Source of the DNA: Dipteris shenzhenensis
Lineage: Eukaryota > Polypodiophyta > Polypodiopsida > Gleicheniales
Strand: one strand, 5' to 3'
Length of the DNA stretch: 64,000 nt
Assembly (NCBI GenBank): GCA_047967505.1
Contig: CM106541.1
Under the pieces are notes generated by a model that made no database searches, was not told the DNA's origin, and was given only the letters and a program-made list of their open reading frames with translations. A program made the translations under genes and the position numbers. Below, in pieces: positions 43,236 through 55,109 of the stretch (positions within the stretch are counted from its first letter, which is position 1; every line of letters begins with the position of its first letter).

Positions 43236-45600
43236 AATTGATGTCTTTAGTTTGATATGCTCTCATTTGTGTCTCTTATAATTCTATAGATTATTTGTCT
43301 CACATCTCTGTTCATCTTGAATTGATTCTCTCCATTGTATCGTCATTTCCTATATCATTTTATGCAGTCTTAAGATCTCTCATCTTTATTTTGGGTCAAG
43401 ACTGTTCTTGATTAAAACTGTGGAGTTTAATTATAAGAACCATTAGTCATTTCTATTGGACATTGCAAAATTCTATTAGACATTGTAGTTGTCTATTGAA
43501 GTGATAACTTTCTTTTGAGGTAATATCGGAGTAGAGAGAGGTCTAAATCAACTAGTTAGCCTTTTGAATTATATCAAGATGTTGTCTTCTGCAAAGATGC
43601 TTATTTATCATTGACAATTGGGCAATGATGGAGAGGCCTATTTATTTCTTCAAGTGTTTGTCAAAGTGTCTTGGTGGTAATTAGGTCAATTAGTAGAAAG
43701 ACAAGGTAATTTTGATTGAAATTTTTTGTCTTAGACATTTTTGGTTATTACCTTGGACAATAGGGCTCAAGGGTAGGGTATTTGGTCTCCTACTTTGCAC
43801 ATGCCCTTGAAAACGATAAAACTCCTCTCCATATGGATGGTTATGGAAAGCCCCATTTTATAAGGTTTAGAGAGGTAGCTTTAACTCTATAGGCCAAGCA
43901 GATAGAAGTAGAGCAGGTGAAAAAACAAGGAAACACTAGTTCAATTGTTGAAACATAGCAAACAATGTAGAAATAGTAGCGACTTCTTACATGTATTGAT
44001 TTTGCAAATAGTAGTTGTAAAGTACATGTATTGAGTTTTCAAAACTTACATCATATAATCACTACTTTACTCTAGTGACTTGTACATTATGCTATTAAAT
44101 TTACTAAATTTTTAGACTCTATTTGTCCACTTGTGATTCACAAGTCTTTGACTTCCTCCATTCTACATGTTTCTATGTAGCTATTGAGTTGTCCAATATT
44201 GTCTTCTTCTTTCCTTTTGGGCCATATTGAAAGCTAGTTTAACTTGTACTATTGCCAATTGTATCTTAATTTGAGCCGTCGTTGTATACCTCGATAGATC
44301 CACTAAAAAGCTTTGAGGTTACTTGCCTTCTATGCTCCTTTGAAATGTTGTGTATGTCAAAAAAATGCACTTTGTGTAGTGTAATGAGACTTCTCCATTC
44401 CCCTAGGTGGACCAGATTGTAGGGCATCCATATGTTTTGATAAAATATGGAAGGTGGTTATAGATAATATGCTGCTTTTATGAAAACTAAGAAGCCAGTT
44501 TGCTTTTTAAGGAGGCCTACCACATATGGATACGCAAATAAGGAAAGAATGAATTTTTGTTACCATGTAGTGGCCTATATTCCAAGCTGTCCAAGCTTGT
44601 TTCATTGATTTTCAAAATTCTTCAGCTCCTCTTCTAATGCATGGTAATCATTCTTGCTCCAAGTTTGTTTGTCACAAAGTATGAATAGCTTATCTTATTA
44701 TTTTTGTATTTTTGATTTTACATTTCATGTGATTTCGTCTACCTCATGATCTTTGATTGCATTACGTATGAGCTTCCAAAGGCCACACTTCACTCTTGAA
44801 ACATATCTTGATTGCCTACCTAGTCTTCTTTTGCTCTGTGGTTGTGATAAAAACCTTTGAGCTTTGAATCCACCAATAGGTGGCTTTAATAGGGACTTCC
44901 TTTCCATTTGTTCACTTCCTAAGTTCTGTTGTAATATGAACATCTCCTCCATGGAGACCGATGTCAGACAATACTTTTTCCAATTCTTGAAGTGTCATCT
45001 TCTTATGCTTCTTAGGACAAAGCTTCCAAGCAATTCCAAAATATAGAAATAGCAACTTTTCAATGATCTGACAAAAAGCCTGCAATGTGCATATATGTAC
45101 ATTGCACAAAGGGATATCAAGAATACCTTTGAAATTTGGATCAACCTTATCTCTGTTAGGTGCTTTCCTTCATGATTTAGGATCCATGACATATGCTAGC
45201 TTCTTGCATAAAGGGATGGAGATTTTGAATTACCTCCTTTGCTTATGTTTGAAATACACTTGAGAGCCTTTAGGTACCTTCCATATACCACTCCACCTAG
45301 AAATCAACTTTGCCCTTGATATGAAGATGCTATCCTTGAACTTGATTTTTTATGATTGTTGGTATTTCTATGTGGTGGATACCCAATCAAGCTAGGAGAG
45401 TGTGGAAGGTTATTCTACTATAGTTTGGGGAGGTTGTGAATTAAAAATCCATCTTTGTTACAAGATGTTGCTAAAGTTAAGTAGGAGATTTGGAGTCAAA
45501 TCACCTCACATTCTCTATGGTTCATTTGGATCACTAGGAGCCAACTACAATACAAGGATATATAACCTAATGCTGAAATTCCTTTTTGTTTGTGGGGCTG
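43236..45600. other. AT-rich DNA without recognised genes
   Basis: Only short, unsupported ORFs on both strands. A run of minus-strand frames at 44725-45192 is open but resembles nothing I know. Confidence 0.45.
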
Positions 45601-45602
45601 GA

Positions 45603-45860
45603 TAGGAAGTAGAGAGATTGCATGAAGCTTACTTGAACTTTAATGAAGCACATGACCAACTAGAAAGAGAAATGTCTACACATGGGTGTACCAACTTTGA
45701 TGCTCTAAGTAGGCCTGCAATTGCTCCAAAAGATGTTGCTTGGACCTTTGGTTTGGGGACTTTTACCTTCTAGGAGTATGAATATGAAGACCATGATGTT
45801 GTTGTCTTTGATTTTACTTTTGTTGATGCTACGGTTGGTCACCTTTTTAGCTCAAGACCT
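45603..45860 (+). other. Possible decayed coding stretch, unknown
   Basis: One frame reads EVERLHEAYLNFNEAHDQL, WTFGLGTFTF, stop, EYEYEDHDVVVFDFTF. The composition looks protein-like, but no family is recognised and a stop interrupts it. Confidence 0.25.
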
Positions 45861-46849
45861 CTATGAGAAACTTTTGGTAATATTCAATTTTGTATCTTCT
45901 ACTATGGAGATATATTTTAGGAAAGGCATTGTATAAAGTTTTTGATATAATATAAGATCTAACTTTTTCTACCCAAAAAGAAGAATACCCAATCAAGAGT
46001 TTGGTGGCCCTCTGTCTTAATGTGCCTTTGAGAAATGCAAGGCTCTTTTACTTATGTAATTGAAGAATCAGACATTAATAAATACATTATACTTGTGGAA
46101 AACCATTTGAAATCCAAGTGTGTGCTTAGATCAAATGCACCTAGCCACCAAACATGCTTTTCTGATTGCACATTGTAGTGTTTTGAGTTTGGTTTTGTAA
46201 CCAATGGATCAAGAGCTCTATTCATTAGTGTTATGGTCCTTGACAATCTCACAATCATCCAACTTTATAACAAATTTGAGAACTCTTCAAATGTGTCACC
46301 CTAAGATTCAACCATTCTCCTTTGTACTTGTTGAAGATCAATAAAAACATTGTTCCAAGGATTATACACAGTTATTCCCTTGTTACTTTCATACACCCAT
46401 TCAATCTGCAAGAAATATACAATACAATCATTGACTTCTCGGTTGATTAGGCCTCTTAATCTCCACACTTCTACAGGCTTCAGTAAGAGCACATGTTTTA
46501 TCCTTTGGTCTTTCAAGGTTGATGACACTGCTTTGAAAATAGAGTTCTAACCTTTCTTGCTCACTCCCCTCTCGTCAAGTGTCTCTTGGAGGATTAAGTT
46601 CACATGAACCTTGTTGCTATCTACAAATGGTCGCACTTTCCATTTGACTATTTTCCAGTTGATTCAGATAGTGATTTTCACGACACTTTGAGTACATTTC
46701 TTGCACCATTTCTATGACTAGCAACCTCAATCTAGAGGTATTCTTATTTCTAGGATTTTCCTACAACAAGGACACACAAGATTTTTTCTATGCTCGATTG
46801 CTACTATCATCGAGTAATCATTGTCTTTATGTTGCATTCAAAATAGTAA
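45861..46849. other. No recognised gene
   Basis: Minus-strand frames at 46301-46528 and 46052-46258 are open but not recognised; they could belong to the 3' part of Gypsy G. Confidence 0.35.
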
Positions 46850-49800
46850 AAGAGAAAGAAAACTTACCTTGCTTCCTGAACTCTATGCTTGCATCCCCCA
46901 TTGCCAGATTTGACTTCTGCAATATTGCAATTCTATTTCTGAGTTCATCTCCAAATGGAGTGGCTTTTGTTCTAGCTTTCCTCAACTTCTCCTTTGTCTT
47001 TATGTGTTCTTCGGTCTCCTTCTATAGTTGCTCTTTCAATCTAGAGCTTTTTTCTATCTATGGCAATTTGATCTCCATCTCTTGTTGGTAAAGGTGCTTA
47101 TACATTTTTGCAAGACAAAATTGAAGTATGAAGTATCCATGCAATCCCTTATCACCATCACCTACAAACTTTACTAGTGTTGTCGGACTATAAAATGGAG
47201 TAATAGAGTTTTTGATGGGATATTTTGAATAAATGCCTCCATCACACCATAAGTCGATATGATGTAGGCCTTTTATCCTCAGGTTTTGTCTTTGCATGGG
47301 ACCTACTTGTAGACCCTTTTGCCAATTTTGCACATATTTTGTGGAGTTGATCCATCCAATTTACAAGAGACTCTTTGAGGCTTGGTTGTTTAGACAATGC
47401 AATTTGAATTCTCAAAAGAAGAAGCTGCATGGGCACCACCACTTCCTCAATGCCATAAATCATTTTAAAGGGAGTGACGCTAGTGGCAACTTTGTATGTG
47501 GTATGGAAGGCCCATAAGGCAAAATAGAGCTTTTGGTCCTAGTCATTCCAATTCTTATTGACCAAAAAATTTAGGACTTTTTGGATGATATTTTTTGATG
47601 ATTTTGCTTGGCCATTAGCCTGAGTGTAGTATATAATGGAGAGCTTATGAATAATCATGTGCCTCTAAGTAAGCATCAACATAATGTCATTGGCCAAGTG
47701 GCCACCTTGGTCACTAAAAATCTCCATCAGACAATTGAAGTGGGTCATAATATGCTCATAGACAAACTTGGCCATAAGAGCCACCACTGAAGTGTCTCTC
47801 ATTGAATGTGCTCAACCCACTTAGTGCAGTAGTTAGTTGCAAATATAATGAAATTGTTTTTTAGATAGATGGGTGGTCAACTTGAATAAGAAAATGAATT
47901 CTAATCCCCATTTTTGAAAGGGATCAAGGGGGAGGACAAAGGTGCATGGCATGCAATCATGAACGGTTGGCTAACCCAACTATGGCAAGCATCACGCTGC
48001 TTGGTAAAGACTAGCATCATTGAGAATTGTAGGCCATCATAGTCTATCCATGAGGATCTTTTGGCCCATAGTGTCCTTGGACAAATGTCATTTGGCCAAT
48101 ACTTGGTGTGCTTCTTACAAAAATATAAATGCTTGTGTGGTGGCATACAATGATGGCAAAGCACTTTGTTAGGACTGAGGTGATAAAGAAAGCCAGTGAT
48201 AATTCAAAATTTTTGACTCTGGAGTGCGAGTCACTTGCACCTATCATGTGTCAGGTGTTGATTGGGAATTATAGTTTCCATGAACTCGAACATACCATTG
48301 TACCATGTGAGTATGATGCTAGAATGTTGCCTTGCTTATGCTCCATGTCTAGGGCTAAGGCCATTAGTGATGCTTCATCTAGCACTAGAGTTGGTTCATC
48401 TTCAAGTTTTTTAGCAACAATTGTAAAGATGTCTAAATCAGGAAATCATCCACAAATAGACCAGGGCATTCTCCACTCTCTAGCAAGGATAGGTAGTCGG
48501 CAATTGCATGCAAATTTCTTGGAGTATGCACAATAGAAAGTCAAATTCTTGTAACAACAACATCCAATAGGCCAAATTACCTATGAGGTTTGGCTTATTG
48601 ATGAAGTACAAAGATACCAAATGGTCCATGTGGAAGGTGAATCAATTGCTGAGCAGATACCCTGCAGATAGTGCTAAAATAATAGCATGATTCATCCAGA
48701 GAGTTTCTTTCTCTTGGGGTGGTCACTTTATAGGAAATGTAAGATAGCACCATAGTTAATGGAAAGGGATTTTTTAAATTTGGGTACTTACGATCCATGT
48801 GCAAATGGGAGGGGGTTCAAAAAATACTTATAAAATGTAATTTAACTATGTGCACATATAGGCAGGACTTTTATATTCCATATTTGAACATGTATACATA
48901 CAAACGAGGGGTAATCTATTATATTAAAAAATGTGAAATTTTAACTTTATGGGTTTTTAGAGAGCGACTATCTTGGGTTGCCACCAGACTTGGCCTAAGA
49001 ATTGGACCAATTGCCTACCTGTTATGGAGTGTACAACCTTGTAAATCTATTTGAGCCTGGCCAAATCAAGAGTGACTCTATCTTTAGAAACCATGTGCCC
49101 AAAGGGCATGGCCCTATGTATTGCAAAGGTGTACTTTGCCTAATTGAGTGACAAGTGGACTACAAGGCATTTGGTGAGACACAACTCAAGATGATGGAGG
49201 TGCTCTACTTGGGTGCCAAAAACACTAAAGTCATCCACGAAAATTCACATGGACATAAGTATTCATAAAATACTTCATGTACAAGGAGTTGGAACAATGC
49301 AAGCACATTCTTGAGGCCAAAAGTCATAATTTTAGATGTAAACACAGTAATAATGAACATGGTTTTCTCTTGATCTTCCTCGGGCATGTAGACTTGGTTG
49401 TAACCACCACTGAGGTCATCGAGAAAAGGATCCATCTTATGAACTATAGCTTCTATCACAAAATCAAGGAAGGGTATGGGGAATGGATCGATCACCATGG
49501 TGGCAACATTGCATGGTGGCAATCCACATAGACTCATAGTTTTTATTTTTCTTGGGGATGATGACTATTAGGGAGATCCACATGGTCCAATCAATGGGGT
49601 ATATGAAGCCTACTTGCAATAGCTTGTCAATTTCTTATTTTACCTTTTTGCATAGTTTGGGTTCATTCGATACCATTGTTGGTGGAAAGGCTTGGCATCA
49701 TCCTCGAGCACAATCCAATGGTGGTAAGATTGGGGATCAATGCCCTTCATGTTGGTGTAACTCTAGGAGAAAATTCCTATAAAGGAATTGAGAAGTTTTT

Positions 49801-49950
49801 TGAGGCTGGACCAGAATTTGAGAGTAAGCCGAGAACTGACCCAGACAATACATGGGTTGGAGTCTGAACCAAGGTCCAAGTTGAATAGGTCATGTTCTTT
49901 AACATGTCGTGAGTGTTGGAGTTTGTGTTCAAAGGCTTGATCCACCTAAA
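46850..49950 (-). pseudogene. Gypsy remnant G (Tat/Athila-like), RT to integrase plus a coiled-coil tail
   Basis: Minus strand, in order: RT N-terminus (YRMNP-like, EIDKLL, about 49640-49560), RT (DPFPIPFLDFVIEA, LDDLSGGYNQVYMPEEDQEK, FGLKNV, 49500-49260), thumb (KDRVTLDL near 49060), RNase H end (ADYLSLLA, about 48500), integrase with YTQANGQAKSSKNI (about 47640) and ALWAFHTTYKVATSVTPF (about 47520-47460), and LVYG-like IYGIEEVVVPMQ. After the integrase tail comes a heptad-like stretch (RLKEQL…ETEEHIKTKEKLRKAR, about 47040-46960). Many stops and shifts. The family is inferred from the integrase wording. A plus-strand ORF at 48129-48536 is its shadow. Confidence 0.75.
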
Positions 49951-51559
49951 TAAGCATTCTGATGGATGAATCACCTTCCAAGAAATATTTGAGCAATGAC
50001 CCAAGGACAAAGGGGTTGACACTATCTATCCTAATTACCAATCTACTAATAGATCCCCCAAGGCCTCTAATATACTTAAAATAGAGGAAGGCATGCAAGG
50101 TTCATCAACAAGATGCTCACTCCTAAGGCATAAGATGTCAAGGAGGACCCTCCATGGCACCAAGGAAAAGAAGAGAACACTATGTCCTTTTGAAGAGCCA
50201 CAGTTGTGTTGGTGGTGATCCAATCACACAACCCTAAGGTGTGGCTAGACTAGCTACATCTCTGTCCATCGAAGTTAAAATGCTCATTATAGCTCTATTA
50301 CAAGGAAACCCAGCTCTTAAAAGATACCTCTCCAATTGGATGAACGAGAATATGGTAACTTAGGGAGATGTGAATCCCAAGGTAGAGAAATCCCTCATTG
50401 AGGACCAGAACCTCCTTAAGGTACCAATTAAGCTAGACCACTTTGAGAGTGACAACACCAACATAGTACTTTCCATCTCCTACTATATAAGAATGATATG
50501 GCAACCTTGGATGGAGGACCTAGTGTAAACATAGTCACTAGGTAGTGCTAGGCTAAGTGGGCATGACCTAAAATGGAAAGCACAAACCTTGTGTTCAAAT
50601 TAGCTGTGAATCTATGGCTCAGCCTATAGGACTGCTAAGAGATTTCAAAATTAAGACCTTTGGTTTGACCTATTGAGTGTGGTTTATGGTAATGGACTTC
50701 CATGACTAACCGAACGGTTATGATATCATATCAGGAATACATTTCATGCATATCATAGGATTAGTCCATGAATAGAACTCCAATAGGATATCTTTATGTA
50801 AAGATAAGCAGGTCATGAGGGTCAACCTTCAGACATGGAAAGCCCATCCTATGTCCAAAAACTTATTTGCGACCGAGTCGAAAACCACTTAGCATACCAC
50901 CTCTATAGATATGTTCCAGATATGCAATGAAAAAGACACATGAGAGGACCGAGATGACCATTGGTATGCTCCTATTGCCAGATCCTGAGTTCTCACATAG
51001 TTGGATGCATATTCCTGTAACCATAGATGTGCCTGAAAGAAGGGGACCACAATTGGACACTCATAACCCCAAAGTGCCCAAGGTTGTAGTCCCCTTAAAT
51101 ATGATTAGTGTATTAAGGGCATCCAAGCAAAGAAAGGGACAAATGAGGGTAAATTCGACCTTGATTGGCTTAGGTATGTCAGTGCTATCACCACTCACCA
51201 TGAGTTTCCCTCCAACTGGGAAGCCAAACTAAGTGGGATAAATGCTCCAGTAGATCTCTTAAAGTAGCAAAAGAGCCTCGGCAAGATGCTAAGGCCCCTA
51301 AAGCTAAAGGCAAGCAACCTATCCAAAGGGACTTGGAAGATGATGAGGATGATAAAGTTGACCTCCGCCAAGTCTCAGATCATTTAAAGTCATACACATT
51401 CCAAGACCATAAAATGCACCTAGAAAAAGACAAAAGGATGATAGAGGAAGGAAATTAGCAAGGTTTTGATGGACCAGCCAAGGTGAAAGAGGTGAACCTA
51501 TTGACAACAGATGGAGATCCTAAACGGTATGCATTGCCAACAATCTTATGCCAGGATAA
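49951..51559. other. Low-complexity TE debris between the two Gypsy remnants
   Basis: Probably the leader, gag and protease parts of G (minus) and H (plus). Individual motifs were not recognised. A lysine/aspartate-rich plus-strand stretch lies at 51250-51500. Confidence 0.35.
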
Positions 51560-52480
51560 GAAGAGGACCTAACATCAATTTTTTGAGAATATGAGGATTG
51601 CTTTGCATGGAAGTATTTCAACATGAAAGGGATAGCATTTGAAGTGTTGAAACATTCCATACCCATGATGGATGATGTGAGACCCATCTGACAGATACCC
51701 TAAGTATGCTATGGTTGTCAAAGAGCAGATTCAAAAGCTCATTGATGTGGGAGTCATATATGAAATTGAACATATGGAATGGGTGTCTCCAATCATCATT
51801 GTAATTAAAAACAATAGCAAGGTCCAAGTGTGTGTGGACCATTAAAAGATTATTGCTGCCACACATCGAGATCATTACCCAGTTCCATTTATTGAGCATG
51901 TGCTTGAAAGAGGAGCGGGCAAGGAGGCTTATAGTTTCCTTGATGGATTCTCCCACTACAACGAAGTCTTCAATGCAGTCAAAGGATAACACAAAATGGC
52001 ATTTGCCACATATATTCCCATATTCACATTTAGAGTGATGCCTTGTGGACTCACTAATGCCCCAACTACATTCCAAAGGTTGATGAGCATATCCTTTTTA
52101 AAATACCTGAGGGACTTGTTTGAAGTGTTCGTGGACAACATATGTGTTTATTCAACATGGGATGACCACCTTGGATGTTAAAGGCTATTTTTTACAAGGT
52201 GCCAACTGTATCAAATTTCCCTTAACCCCTTCAAATGCCAATTTTGGGTAAAACATGGGGTGATGTTAATTCATGTTGTGTCCAAGAATGGAATTTCCAT
52301 GGACTACAACAAGATTAAGCTCATTTTGGAGGTACCCAACCAATACCAAGGTTATACAATGCTTCGCTGGGCATATAGGATATTATAGAACATTTATATC
52401 TAGATATGTCAAGATTTCTCAGCCCTTGTATAAGCTACTTGTAGTATTTATCTGGCCAAGACTCATTTAAAACTCTTAAA
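51560..52480 (+). pseudogene. Gypsy remnant H (reverse transcriptase)
   Basis: Plus strand: FAWKYFNMKGI (about 51604), KYAMVVKEQIQKLIDVGVIY (about 51706), VSPIIIVIKNNSKVQVCVD (about 51781), AYSFLDGFSHYNEV, FRVMPCGLTNAPTTFQRLM (about 52030-52085), VFVDNICVYS (52124-52153) and HVVSKNGISMDYNKI (about 52275). The active site is FVDN, with the second Asp lost. Frames shift; it stops near 52480. Oriented away from G; the two RT sequences belong to different families. Confidence 0.8.
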
Positions 52481-53370
52481 CTTGTAGTGGATTCAGCACC
52501 TATATTGCAGCAGGCACCTATTGGAACTTAATATTCCATGTACATATAGATGCCTCAAAGTTTGCACAGCCAGATGAGTATAACTTGGACTACCCTTGTG
52601 GACATACAAAGCAGACATATCTTTTTCCATTTTCTCCATTGTTGTGTTTGGAAATAACTTGTTAGGGCTTTGCAAAACTCTTTCTAAGCTAGGCAAGGAT
52701 GATGGAAGGAGGTAGGTTTGAGCCACAAGGATTAGGAATCTTAGGGATGAGGGTGGAAGAGAGCCTAGGGGAGACGTATATCTCAGGGAGATGAGGGTGA
52801 AATAGGGGCAATGTTGGAAGATGGTGGAAGGTAGGGAGTGGGTGTGGAAGATGATAAGAGAGGATAATGCAATGTCAAAATCATACATATTGAAAATCTC
52901 AATATTTATGGAAGATGGAACAAGATGGAGGGAATGGAAAGATTGAGACGGGTGGGTTCTTTAAATATGACATGTGGTAGGTATGACAAGACATGTGGCA
53001 TGTACGACATTGCACGTGCACGGTCCTCCACGTAGCATGTACAAAATTACATTAGCATGTATAACTAATAATAGTAGCCTAACTCCCACACATGGAAAGG
53101 ATAGAACTTTAAGTCTAAATAAATGACACAAGTGGTGCCAAGTATGGCATTTAATAACCAGGTACAAACTTTTCATGGTAGTAGCATAGTTTGTGAGGCC
53201 CATGCTATTTAGGCCATGAGTTCTTCCTTGCATGCTCTTACCTTCCATTACAAGCACCATCAGGATCATCACACTTGCATGCAACCATCCTACTCACCAC
53301 TGAATTCAACCACCAGAGGACACTTTCTTTGAGCCATAATCATCTTTATTTCTGACAAAGTTTTATCTTT
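52481..53370. other. No recognised gene
   Basis: Open minus-strand frames (52493-52888, 52961-53284) are not recognised. A purine-rich G-heavy stretch lies at 52680-52860. Confidence 0.35.
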
Positions 53371-54600
53371 TTTCCTCTATGATCTTCCATGCATGGTCTT
53401 CCCAAGGCACAATTTAAAAAGATATACAAAATTATACTTTGTTCTATGCACTTAGAGATATTGTACAAAAGAAAGAGATTTGGTCTGTTGGGAAATCTTC
53501 AACTCCCCAAATCGATTTTTATTTGTACACTTTCTCGAGGTGAGAGTTTTTCTTCTTTTCTCCTTCTAAATCTCCTTATTTGCCCCATTTCGAGAGGACG
53601 CGCTTCTTTGAATTGGTAAGCATGTTTGTTTCTTATAAAGTTAAGCTTTGTTCCTCTATGATCTTCCATGCATGGTCTTCTCAAGGCATAGGTCAAGAAG
53701 ATAGGTAGAAATATGCATTGATCTATGCACTTTGAGATATTGTACAATAGAAAGTGATTTGATCTATTGGGTAATCTTTCTATCATACACTTTCAAATTG
53801 AGAGTTTTGCACATTTTCTCCTTGCAGAATCTCCTATTCTGGCCTATTTTGGTAGTCCTCTGCTTTTCAAAAGTGGATTATGCTAGAATTACATACAAGA
53901 GTGAGACAAGAAAGAAGAATCATGCATTATTTTTACAAACTGTACAATAAAAATTGATTTGCTCTATTGGAAAATCTCCAAATTTCCAAATCACTTACTA
54001 TTCTACAATTTCTCTGAGTTAGAGTTTTGCACATTTCTCTTTCCAAATCTCTTGCTCTACCTTGTTTTGGTGGTCTTGTGCTTGTGAAAAGTGGTACAGG
54101 TTGGAATTATATACAAGAATGAAACAAGAAATCATTTATTTATTGTCTTTACAAATTGTACAATAGGAGGCAATTTGGTTTGTTGGGCAATCTTCAGTTG
54201 CCCAAATCAATTTCTATTTTATAATTTCCTAGACTAAGGGTTTTGCACATTTTTCCCTTGGCGATTTGGCTTGGGTAGTCTCCAACTGTCCAAACCCCTT
54301 TCTATTGTACAATTTCTCAGAGTGAGCTTTTTGTGACTTTTTCCTTCTATGTCTCCTATTTCCTATTTTCATTGTCTTTTGCTTGCCAATAAGGGTGATA
54401 GGTGAGGATTTTGTCTAGGTGTGAGATAAGAATAGACGTATGGAGTGTTTTTACAAACTATACAATAGAAAGCGATTTGCTCTCTAGGCAATTTTACATG
54501 TCCCAAATCGTTTTCTATTGTACAATTTTCTCAAGTGAGAGTTTTGCACATTTTTTTCTTATAGGTTTCATATTCTACCTTGTTTTGATCATCTCTACTT
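53371..54600. repeat. Diverged tandem series of hairpin-bearing repeats (about six units)
   Basis: Units of roughly 200-300 bp share a stem-loop followed by gagagttttgcacatttt. Stem arms: TTGTACAATAGAAAGTGATTTG and its inverse. Hairpins at about 53461-53528, 53740-53790 (right arm shortened), 53940-54009, 54156-54225, 54260-54312 (left arm worn) and 54458-54525. The last is the best: acaatagaaagcgatttg pairs with caaatcgttttctattgt around a loop of about 24 nt. A phrase shared by the first two units, tctatgatcttccatgcatggtcttc, precedes the stem. Confidence 0.8.
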
Positions 54601-54648
54601 TTATTACCTAATTTCTTCTTTATGCAAGCTTGGTGGTTGTGTGAAATG

Positions 54649-55109
54649 ATGGCAAGGACCAAAAAGACTACAAGAGCACAAGGAAAAGGCCCAGATGTAG
54701 CAAAAGCTACAACAGCACCACCTCCTCCCCATAAAAAGAAAAGACAATAGAGAGACAAATAGTAAAGGGTATAAGGAAGAGCTAGACGTGCCAGAAAGGG
54801 GAAGCCCATGCACATTCTCCAACAAGCAAAGACAAGAAGGTTTAAACAAAGCATGATTGGTTTGAGAGAGACTAGGAAAGCTCCAAAAGCTATAGGTTTT
54901 GACATCCCTAAGACACCCTTATAGAGCTTGGTGAAGGAAGTCTATGACAATTAGACCCCAGGCCTAAGGTGGCAAAGAATAGGTATACTCACACTTCAAG
55001 AGGCTACAAAGAATTTTTTAGTGATTTCTTTCAGAGCACAATGCTAGTTGGTACCAATGTTCATAGGATTACACTGATGATTAAGGACATAGAGACTCTT
55101 AAAAGAGTA
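54649..55109 (+). pseudogene. CENH3: Intronless histone H3-fold pseudogene, probably CENH3-derived
   Basis: From ATG at 54649 the frame reads MARTKKTTRAQGKG, a basic Pro-rich tail, then RRFKQSM.GLRETRK, FDIPKTPL, SLVKEV, LRWQ, LTLQEATKNFLV; after losing one base near 55035 it continues STMLVG…HRITLMIKDIETLKRV. Position by position this follows the H3 fold (H3: ALREIRRYQK, LIRKLPF, RLVREI, LRFQ, ALQEAAEAYLV, HAKRVTIMPKDIQLARRI). Trp in place of Phe (LRW), IP in place of IR, ML and TLM, and the non-canonical tail are CENH3-like. Against that, loop 1 has H3 length. Stops at 54748, 54760, 54763, 54772, 54922 and 54952. CENH3 normally marks centromeric nucleosomes. No introns, so probably a processed copy; inactive. 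Confidence 0.72.

Noticed and set aside
48129-48536. 135-residue plus-strand ORF
   Set aside because: Shadow of the minus-strand Gypsy G between RNase H and integrase.
53461-54525. CRISPR-like array
   Set aside because: Repeats and spacers are irregular and diverged, in a plant genome; no cas genes.
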